Assembly (NCBI GenBank): GCA_002900555.1
Contig: MUGD01000106.1
Location: 1-7,282, forward strand
From: Thermoplasmata archaeon M9B2D
GTDB taxonomy: Archaea; Thermoplasmatota; E2; DHVEG-1
DNA length: 7,282 nt
Reading direction: 5' to 3'
A program made the position numbers and the translations under genes. The notes under the pieces were generated by a model that was given only the letters and a program-made list of their open reading frames with translations, had not been told where the DNA came from and did no database searches. How positions within the stretch are numbered: the first letter of the stretch is position 1; every line of letters begins with the position of its first letter. Below, in pieces: positions 1 to 5,226 of the stretch.

Positions 1-346
1 TGTCGATATCCCCGTTCCACAGCACAAGCCTGCAGGTGCCACTGTCATCTGCGATCTCAAGGTTGATGACCCTGCCGGGAGTCCCGTTTTTCCTTTTGAA
101 GGTTTTTTTTTCTGAGATACTGAGAACCCTGCCGATGACCGTATGATCTCCATTTGGAGTAAGATTGGCGATTTTTGTAATGCTTTGTATGTTTCGTCCC
201 AGTTCATCAACCAGTAAGAACGCAATAGTGTCTGTATCAACAAGCTCCTCGTAGATTGTATATCTGGTTTGTATCTCTTTTTCGATTTGTTTTTTTGTCT
301 TAATATCAGCGATGAATTCGATAAGCTCTGCTTTTTTTTTATGCAT
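1..346 (-). CDS. Archaeal RPA-like single-stranded DNA-binding protein, N-terminal part (runs off the left edge)
   Basis: The minus strand is open from an ATG at 346 to base 1 (115 codons, no stop). Residues 1-55 are charged and helical and end in a segment (TIAFLLVDELGRNIQSI) like the N-terminal element of archaeal replication protein A. Residues 56-115 look like the start of an OB-fold: IGRVLSISEKKTFKRKNGTP, then GRV, LEIADDSGT and RLVLW, the usual order of strands and loops in RPA OB-folds. RPA coats single-stranded DNA during replication, recombination and repair; that role is family knowledge, not seen here. The start is chosen because the frame is closed upstream by TAG near 387-389 with no ATG, GTG or TTG in between. 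A TATA-like element about 35 bases upstream implies a very short leader. A run of nine A lies in codons 3-5 (three lysines). It could also be another OB-fold protein, since only the first OB-fold is visible. Confidence 0.85.
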   Translation of the reverse strand, partial: MHKKKAELIEFIADIKTKKQIEKEIQTRYTIYEELVDTDTIAFLLVDELGRNIQSITKIANLTPNGDHTVIGRVLSISEKKTFKRKNGTPGRVINLEIADDSGTCRLVLWNGDID

Positions 347-377
347 CCGCGACGCGACTAGGTATGGTGTTTTCTTA

Positions 378-385
378 CTTATATT
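378..385 (-). promoter_or_regulatory. Candidate TATA box of the RPA-like gene
   Basis: On the minus strand the sequence reads AGGAGAATATAAGT (390 to 377), a purine-rich BRE-like stretch followed by AATATAAG. Its centre is about 35 bases before the ATG at 346, so a start site about 25 bases downstream would leave a leader of roughly 10 bases. This fits the absence of a Shine-Dalgarno motif next to that ATG. It is inferred from position and composition only. Confidence 0.4.
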
Positions 386-401
386 CTCCTATTGATGCGA
401 T

Positions 402-420
402 AAAAAAAGGGGAAGGGGTG
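402..420 (-). terminator. T-run, candidate terminator between the small ORF and the RPA-like gene
   Basis: On the minus strand the sequence reads CACCCCTTCCCC followed by seven T (408-402). Archaeal transcription commonly ends at runs of five or more T without a strong hairpin. It lies after the stop of the small minus-strand ORF at 470-616 and before the TATA-like element of the RPA-like gene, so it would separate the two units. It is a candidate only. Confidence 0.35.
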
Positions 421-469
421 GTAGTTGGGATTGCAGGTGTGCGCAGCGGATGTGAATGGCACAGTATTT

Positions 470-616
470 TTAGGTTGCTTGAATCGCTTTCTGTTGGTTT
501 TTCCATGGATAGGTGATGTGTTTGTCATAGACGGGTTTCTGTTGTCGGTGTCTCTGGTAGTACCCCTTGCTTTCGTCCCATTTCCCTCCGTGGTTTTTTG
601 TTTGGGATTGTTTCAT
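470..616 (-). CDS. Candidate small basic protein, 48 residues, unknown function
   Basis: On the minus strand an ATG at 616 opens 48 codons ending in TAA at 472-470. The protein starts MKQSQTKNHGGKWDESKGYY and is strongly hydrophilic, rich in K, Q, H, Y and W, with no membrane segment and no cysteine, so it should be cytosolic and may bind nucleic acid or a partner protein. Two features argue that it is real. GGTGATGAG directly precedes the ATG, and GGTGAT matches the archaeal anti-Shine-Dalgarno. Codons also favour C in the third position (TAC, GAC, CAC, AAC, ATC), as in the large genes here. No alternative start exists before the upstream in-frame stop. I do not recognise the family. It points the same way as the RPA-like gene, but a T-run and a new TATA-like element lie between them. 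The opposite strand is also open here because the codons are exactly complementary. Confidence 0.55.
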   Translation of the reverse strand: MKQSQTKNHGGKWDESKGYYQRHRQQKPVYDKHITYPWKNQQKAIQAT

Positions 617-619
617 CTC

Positions 620-625
620 ATCACC
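620..625 (-). promoter_or_regulatory. Shine-Dalgarno GGTGAT of the small ORF
   Basis: GGTGAT on the minus strand is complementary to the conserved AUCACC segment at the archaeal 16S rRNA 3' end. It ends three bases before the ATG at 616, and the core GGTG is five bases away. It is one of the two best ribosome-binding sites in the window and the main reason for calling the 48-residue ORF. Confidence 0.55.
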
Positions 626-786
626 GTTCGTTTTCTCTTGTTTCCTAGCGGTATGTATAGCTACTCTGTGAAAATGTCACTTTGTGAAAAAAATACGACA
701 GAACAGGAAGGGAACGTTTCTGAATTTTCTTTATAATTACCTTGGTAAAACCATCAAAAATTTATTTCTTTTGCTTCATCGATAGT

Positions 787-803
787 AATATATATATTAT
801 AAG
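787..803 (+). promoter_or_regulatory. TATA-type promoter element upstream of the LEA14-repeat gene
   Basis: An uninterrupted A/T stretch (AATATATATATTATAAG) lies 50-65 bases before the ATG at 852. Transcription starting about 25 bases downstream, near 820, would give a leader of about 30 bases that includes the GC hairpin at 828-840. A very similar core (ATATATATTAT) occurs at 2088-2098 before the next plus-strand gene. The assignment rests on composition and spacing. Confidence 0.5.
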
Positions 804-827
804 GCTATTTTTATTTTATTTACAACA

Positions 828-840
828 AGGGGGCTCCCCT
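828..840 (+). other. Small GC hairpin in the leader of the LEA14-repeat gene
   Basis: AGGGG-GCT-CCCCT can form a five-base-pair stem with a three-base loop, in otherwise A/T-rich DNA. It lies just after the expected transcription start and 11 bases before the ATG at 852. Its G-run is the only Shine-Dalgarno-like sequence there, so the hairpin could hide it. It could also be chance. Confidence 0.3.
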
Positions 841-851
841 GTGGATACACT

Positions 852-926
852 ATGAAGAAACTCATCGTACCCGTTATTCTCGCCGTGCTTTTAATTATAA
901 ATATCGTTGTTGCTGCCGTTTCCTAA
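852..926 (+). pseudogene. Out-of-frame N-terminal membrane anchor/signal segment of the LEA14-repeat protein
   Basis: An ATG at 852 opens 24 codons ending in TAA at 924-926. The peptide begins MKKLIVPVILAVLLIINIVV: two lysines followed by an unbroken hydrophobic stretch of about 20 residues, a classic signal peptide or N-terminal anchor. The body of the protein continues one frame over (read from about 907 onward), and its frame is closed by TAA just before that, so the two parts can only join through a +1 shift. Removing one T from the GTTTCC around 918-923 would give AAVPKTTLRID, a smooth junction. The likeliest explanations are a one-base insertion in the genome or the assembly. A +1 ribosomal frameshift at TCC-TAA-G is a less likely alternative. 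This ATG is the natural start of the intact gene. Confidence 0.65.
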
Positions 927-2052
927 GACGACGCTTCGTATCGATGTCGTGGAAATAAACGCTGATGAGGTCCTCATCCGCCACGACCTTCAATTATACA
1001 ACCCGAACTCTTTTGAGATGATCCTGCGGGACTTTCAGATCGTCGCGACGACAACAGAAGGAGAAGAGGTCACAAATCTTACGATTGAAGGAGGCGCTGT
1101 CCCTGGTCAATCCCATCGGAATTTCACGGGGACCGGGCTGATTGCCATGAAAGGCAACCTCTCAGGGTTACTGAGCAGTAAAGTAACAGGAATTATCGGT
1201 CTAAACTTCCTAGGCGTTGTCAAAAAGACCATTCCTCTGGAGGTTACGGTCCTTACGTCCCTGAAGGATGCTCTGAAGAAGATAGCACTGCCTACGATTG
1301 GCGTTCGGGCTGAATTTGGAAACATTACGCGTCATGCAATCAACATCACGACCTATCTGGATGTCTCAAACCCGAATCCGTTTGGGATGTCCGTTGACGC
1401 ATTTACCCTTAACATCACCAATGAAACAGGTGGAACCGTCGGCAGTTTCACGATCGCTGGTTCCCAGATCCCTGCAGAAACCGCAGTGACCCTTACGGGT
1501 TCCGGGTCTGTCTTAATTAATGCGTTGAACGCAAAAAAACTCATCATTACGCTTTATGCGAAGGCTGGTGCGAACATCGCCGGTATCAGCAAATCCCTTC
1601 CAATCTCAGCTGGTATCGAAATAGTCATCCCTGATCTCAATCAGTTCATCCCTGCCAACACACCCCTTGAGCTTTCATTGGGTGTCGATCTGCAGCGGGT
1701 ACGCGGCGGACTGAAAGGAAACATGAGCCTTGAGGTGTACAACCCGACGAAAATACCACTAATCGCATCCGATCTTGTCGTGTTCTACTACGGGGTGAAG
1801 AATAAGCAGAAATACTATATCACGGAAGGAACACTTACCTCCGGGGAGCTCATCCCCCAAGGTACGACGGTTCTGTATGGAGATATCGTCCTGCTGTACA
1901 GGAAACTTCTGAATTTTTCAGGTGGCGGGATCTTACCTGATATGGTGTTTGCGCAGTTACGTGCCAATCTTTCCCTGCCTGGCATTCATCTCAGCATCCC
2001 CGTGGCCATCGGCACCTACATCGATTTTGAGCCACTCCGCCCTTCAGGATAG
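907..2052 (+). CDS. LEA14/WHy-like repeat protein (three tandem repeats), extracellular; N-terminal anchor out of frame
   Basis: The protein body reads from a TTG at 907 to TAG at 2052, 381 residues. It consists of three tandem beta-rich repeats of the LEA14/WHy (LEA_2) type. Repeat 1 spans about 12-116 (YNPNSFEM at 31-38), repeat 2 about 132-240 (NPNPFGM at 155-161) and repeat 3 about 255-374 (YNPTKIPL at 278-285). The NPN motif followed by a hydrophobic residue after a beta-strand is the hallmark of this fold. Plant members are linked to desiccation and stress, but the archaeal role is not established. About ten N-x-S/T sequons suggest an extracellular, glycosylated protein, yet the TTG reading has no signal peptide. 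The hydrophobic anchor lies just upstream in another frame (ATG at 852), so 907 is probably not the true start. The gene is separated from the next one by 133 A/T-rich bases and is likely transcribed alone. Confidence 0.8.
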   Translation: MLLPFPKTTLRIDVVEINADEVLIRHDLQLYNPNSFEMILRDFQIVATTTEGEEVTNLTIEGGAVPGQSHRNFTGTGLIAMKGNLSGLLSSKVTGIIGLNFLGVVKKTIPLEVTVLTSLKDALKKIALPTIGVRAEFGNITRHAINITTYLDVSNPNPFGMSVDAFTLNITNETGGTVGSFTIAGSQIPAETAVTLTGSGSVLINALNAKKLIITLYAKAGANIAGISKSLPISAGIEIVIPDLNQFIPANTPLELSLGVDLQRVRGGLKGNMSLEVYNPTKIPLIASDLVVFYYGVKNKQKYYITEGTLTSGELIPQGTTVLYGDIVLLYRKLLNFSGGGILPDMVFAQLRANLSLPGIHLSIPVAIGTYIDFEPLRPSG

Positions 2053-2083
2053 TCCTTCTATCAACCAAGAATAAACTACATAC

Positions 2084-2147
2084 TAAAATATATATTATTT
2101 CGTTTATTTTATATCGTATACTGCTGATAGAAAACTACAAATATAGC
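2084..2147 (+). promoter_or_regulatory. A/T-rich intergenic region with TATA-like elements and T-rich 3' end signal
   Basis: Between the LEA14-repeat gene and the surface-protein gene lie 133 bases, strongly A/T rich. TATA-like cores are seen at 2085-2096 (AAATATATATTA), 2107-2114 and 2138-2146. The last would give a leader of about 18 bases that still includes the Shine-Dalgarno at 2177-2183; the first would give a leader of about 70 bases. The T-rich stretch 2095-2112 may also end the transcript of the preceding gene. Which element is used cannot be decided from sequence. Confidence 0.4.
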
Positions 2148-2185
2148 GTGATAAATAGCTTGTATATATCAGATAAGAGGGAGTC

Positions 2186-4696
2186 ATGGCTGGGGTTACG
2201 AAATCAAAGATACGATTCACGAAGAAAAACAAAAAGAAATTTTATATTATATCTATAATTTTTATACTACTTATATGTAGTTTCCCCCATGTTCCAAATG
2301 CCGAATCACTCACACAATCTACTCTCTTACCCTTCGACCCACTCATAAACACACCTCCTGTCCTTATCAAAGAACACCCAACCCTGCTCTACCCACCCGA
2401 CGAACACACACAATCCAAAACCCAGGAAATACAAACACACCATTCTCTTGAAAAAACCATGGAAACCACCCCCTGGTGGAACCCCAACTGGCATTACCGC
2501 AGAGTCTACAACGTCATCGGCACAGGAACCATATCTCTCCAGATGAATTTCACCGCGATTCTTGCATCAGTACAGGTAAAAGACAAGACCTTTGACAACA
2601 CCAGCATCCACATCGTTCAACACCATTTAAACGGCACGACGGTCGTTGTCAACACAAGCTTGTTTAATGAAAGCAGCGTCTTTGACAATAGAACAAACGC
2701 GGTAGGCACCCTCCTATGGAACGTATCTGAGTCTTGTGTCTACGCTGTGTATTTCGATGTTCTTGAAAACAGAGGAACCCGTAGCAAAACATCCGAAACC
2801 GACACACTGCTCCCCTCAGGGTCTATCCAGGTTTCTCTGCTAGGAACCCATGGCTGGTGGCCTGAGTATATCACAACCTTTGAGACGTACTATCCACTCA
2901 ACACGACACTGACCATAAACGTACAGACTACCGCCCTCGCAAAGAACATGACTGCTTATTTCTTATGCAACAACCAGTCTATGTTTACCATGTCCTTTAA
3001 CACGCTGGATAATCTCATATGGGCCGTTATCACACAAAATCTCTCAAAAAGAGGCGATTGGACACTACGTGTCATAGGATATGACGATGCCGGGTACCAG
3101 ACCAGCCCCCTGACCGTTGGTTTTTATGTCGGCCAGCCTGACCTTAACGTCTCCGCTCTCACCATACCATCGGTATGTTACATAGGATATCCTGTCACGG
3201 TCAGTGCACACATCCGTGCGGTCAACACCACCGTTACCCACGTGAACGTCTCGCTTTTTGTAAACAACATCATCAATACAACCCAACAAAACATAACAAT
3301 CCAAAAAAACGAAAACAAGACCCTTCAATTCTCCTGGAAACCCGCTAGCAAGGGACAACATAACCTCTCTGTTTTGATCAACTACAGTGATTCAAACCCG
3401 GGGAACAACAAGAGATGGAAGATCGTTACCGTCGAAGGAATCCCAGATATGGCTGTCCTGAACATATCGGTCGCACCCACCCCAGTTCATGAGGGAAACC
3501 CCGTGGCGGTCACCGCAACTATCCGCAACACCGGCGATGGAAACGCATCCGACTACGAAATCGTCCTGTATTGTGAGCAAAACGAAAACAACCATACCAT
3601 GTACTACACGGATAAAAAAAACTCAACAACAATCAGCCTGAAAAAAAACCAGTACACAAATGTGACCCTCATCTGGGAGAACACCCTGTACGGAAAACCC
3701 AGTTTTCGCGGCGAATGGGCGGTAGGTATCCAGATTCGTAACACCACCCAAACACCGGATAAAAACGGTACGAACAACAAAAAAGCACTCTTCCATGTCC
3801 TACGAGTACTACCCGCAGAACGTATTCCACCGCTCCTTACCAATCTCGAATACCCGGGAAACCAGGAACAAGGAAAACAGGTTCTCATCAGGGTCAAAGC
3901 AACCGACCAATCAGGCATAGGGACCGTGTCCATCTCCATTACAACCCCAAACAAGACCGTTGTCGACGCAGCAATGACTGCAACAGTAAACGACCGCTAT
4001 GAGTACCTCTTTGATGCGGTTCAACTCGGCAGGCATGACTTCTCCATCAAAGCCACCGACCGTTCACCGTTTAAAAATCAATCAACGATTTATGGATCCT
4101 TTTCTGTTGTTGAAGAAAGGACGCCACCGACCATCACCTACTTTGGTGTCATTCCCATCGTGCAGCTGCCAAATACCCCGGTGGAGATCCGCTGCATGGC
4201 CACGGATTTCTCAGGAATACACTCTGTTGAGGTGATCCTCTGGTTCCCGGATAACCGCTCAGAGGTCCACCAGATGCGCACCACCCCCCCTGACACGAAA
4301 TACGTGTACACGACGACATATGAACGTGTCGGCAAATACGTCTTCACCATAACGGTGCAAGACGCCAAAGGGAACAAAAAAACCACTGAGCAGAAAACAT
4401 TTTGGATCACCAAACATCTCAATGATACCGACAGTGACGGCATGCCAGACGCCTGGGAGCTCCGCTACGGGTTTAACCCCTACGACCCCGCCGATGCAGC
4501 ACTGGATCCTGATAACGACGGTCGTACCAACCTTCAGGAATATCGGCAAGGCACCGACCCCTTAACACCGCTCTCCTCGTCCTCTGAGGCCCTCGAACGC
4601 TTGCAGCAGAACGGGGCGTACCTCATTTCATCAATCCTAGTCTTCCTTGGCATCGTGGTCCTTTCATGGTACGGGATGCGGAGGCGAAACCCATGA
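2186..4696 (+). CDS. Secreted, membrane-anchored multidomain surface protein (CARDB repeats, Ig-like domains, EF-hand-like calcium loops)
   Basis: This 836-residue protein starts at an ATG with GAGGGAG just upstream (2177-2183). Residues 1-18 are basic, about 19-34 hydrophobic, and PNA/ES near 39 is a plausible signal-peptidase site. A WWNPNWHYRR segment near 100 opens an unassigned beta-rich domain. Two CARDB-type repeats start at PDLNVS (318) and PDMAVL (420), and two Ig-like domains near 545 and 646, each with an ATDxSGI motif. Two EF-hand-like loops fit DxDxDGxxDxxE: D747, D749, D751, D755, E758 and D774, D776, D778, N782, E785 (thrombospondin-3/dockerin-like). A helix at about 811-830 followed by RRR anchors the C-terminus. 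About 30 N-x-S/T sequons imply heavy glycosylation. CARDB domains are linked to cell adhesion, but ligand and role here are unknown. It is the first gene of a coupled pair. It is richer in A, with ACA and AAC codons, than arcS. Confidence 0.85.
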   Translation: MAGVTKSKIRFTKKNKKKFYIISIIFILLICSFPHVPNAESLTQSTLLPFDPLINTPPVLIKEHPTLLYPPDEHTQSKTQEIQTHHSLEKTMETTPWWNPNWHYRRVYNVIGTGTISLQMNFTAILASVQVKDKTFDNTSIHIVQHHLNGTTVVVNTSLFNESSVFDNRTNAVGTLLWNVSESCVYAVYFDVLENRGTRSKTSETDTLLPSGSIQVSLLGTHGWWPEYITTFETYYPLNTTLTINVQTTALAKNMTAYFLCNNQSMFTMSFNTLDNLIWAVITQNLSKRGDWTLRVIGYDDAGYQTSPLTVGFYVGQPDLNVSALTIPSVCYIGYPVTVSAHIRAVNTTVTHVNVSLFVNNIINTTQQNITIQKNENKTLQFSWKPASKGQHNLSVLINYSDSNPGNNKRWKIVTVEGIPDMAVLNISVAPTPVHEGNPVAVTATIRNTGDGNASDYEIVLYCEQNENNHTMYYTDKKNSTTISLKKNQYTNVTLIWENTLYGKPSFRGEWAVGIQIRNTTQTPDKNGTNNKKALFHVLRVLPAERIPPLLTNLEYPGNQEQGKQVLIRVKATDQSGIGTVSISITTPNKTVVDAAMTATVNDRYEYLFDAVQLGRHDFSIKATDRSPFKNQSTIYGSFSVVEERTPPTITYFGVIPIVQLPNTPVEIRCMATDFSGIHSVEVILWFPDNRSEVHQMRTTPPDTKYVYTTTYERVGKYVFTITVQDAKGNKKTTEQKTFWITKHLNDTDSDGMPDAWELRYGFNPYDPADAALDPDNDGRTNLQEYRQGTDPLTPLSSSSEALERLQQNGAYLISSILVFLGIVVLSWYGMRRRNP
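4680..4684 (+). promoter_or_regulatory. Shine-Dalgarno GGAGG inside the end of the surface-protein gene
   Basis: GGAGG lies eight bases before the ATG at 4693, within the last codons of the upstream gene (its arginine-rich tail). It fixes the start of the zinc-ribbon gene at the ATGA overlap rather than at the upstream in-frame ATG at 4666, and it supports translational coupling. Confidence 0.65.
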
Positions 4697-5226
4697 GCCT
4701 TTTCTCCCGACGAAACCTGCCGTTCCTCGGCATCATCATCTTTGCGTTCCTGGTCCTGGTTTTCTCACTGTGGGACATTCTCAATAACGAGCAGTGGCTG
4801 GAACGCATCATCGCCCTCTATGGGATCCTTATCATCCTGTGTGTGCTGTTCCTGGTCTCAAAGGAGAAAAAACAACCAAGTGTCGCTAAAACGGTTGATG
4901 CGTTTGAACAATCGCTGAAAGGAAAACTACAGCATTTCAAATGCCCCTCCTGCGGGGGGATTTTTGCTATTAAGAAATCCAAACAAAACAATAAAAAACC
5001 CTTCATCTTGACCTGCCCTGACTGTGGCATGACCGGTACAGTCCCATCACAACCATCAAAGATCCTTGAGGAGATCCCTGAGAAAAAATCGGTTCACAAG
5101 CGATTTACCTGCGAGCACTGCGGGGAGTGGATGATGGTCTGGGCTGAAGGAGCAGACATCGTCAACGACGTTCATGTGTACTCCTGTCCGTACTGCGGCA
5201 CGAAACACGATTTGCATACCCGTTAG
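4693..5226 (+). CDS. Membrane protein with two helices and a tandem zinc-ribbon tail
   Basis: This 177-residue protein starts at the ATG that overlaps the preceding stop (ATGA, 4693-4696). An upstream in-frame ATG at 4666 exists, but it lacks a comparable ribosome-binding site and would overlap by 31 bases. Two membrane helices span about 9-29 and 38-56, joined by a short acidic loop. The basic ends (SRR at the N-terminus, KEKK after helix 2) place both termini in the cytosol. The soluble tail has four CxxC knuckles: C84/C87 with C108/C111, and C140/C143 with C165/C168 (CPSCG, CPDCG, CEHCG, CPYCG). These form two zinc ribbons, typical of nucleic-acid or protein-binding modules. The family is not recognised. 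Coupling to the surface protein suggests matched amounts and possibly contact in the membrane, but that is inference. The last four bases overlap the end of arcS, which runs the other way. Confidence 0.8.
   Translation: MSLFSRRNLPFLGIIIFAFLVLVFSLWDILNNEQWLERIIALYGILIILCVLFLVSKEKKQPSVAKTVDAFEQSLKGKLQHFKCPSCGGIFAIKKSKQNNKKPFILTCPDCGMTGTVPSQPSKILEEIPEKKSVHKRFTCEHCGEWMMVWAEGADIVNDVHVYSCPYCGTKHDLHTR
5083..5088 (-). terminator. T-run downstream of arcS, inside the zinc-ribbon gene
   Basis: On the minus strand six T occur at 5088-5083, the first such run after the arcS stop (135 bases further on); a second run of six lies at 4998-4993. Because the two operons converge without a spacer, any arcS terminator must lie inside the opposing gene, and these runs are the best candidates. 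No hairpin supports them. Confidence 0.25.

Noticed and set aside
425..736. Plus-strand 103-residue ORF, hydrophobic, starting at TTG
   Set aside because: It starts at TTG with no ribosome-binding site and is the exact codon complement of the 48-residue minus-strand ORF. Its hydrophobicity is what an antisense reading of a K/Q-rich protein would give.
2124..2172. Inverted repeat CTGATA...TATCAG upstream of the surface-protein gene
   Set aside because: The arms are six bases and 37 bases apart in very A/T-rich DNA, which is expected by chance.
3065..4549. Minus-strand ORFs of 67-116 codons inside the surface-protein gene
   Set aside because: They are antisense shadows of a long gene with clear domains, with no start signals or domain features of their own.
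4666..4692. Nine-residue N-terminal extension of the zinc-ribbon protein from the ATG at 4666
   Set aside because: GGAGG with eight-base spacing and the ATGA overlap point to 4693. The extension (MVRDAEAKP) is just the other frame of the upstream gene's basic tail.
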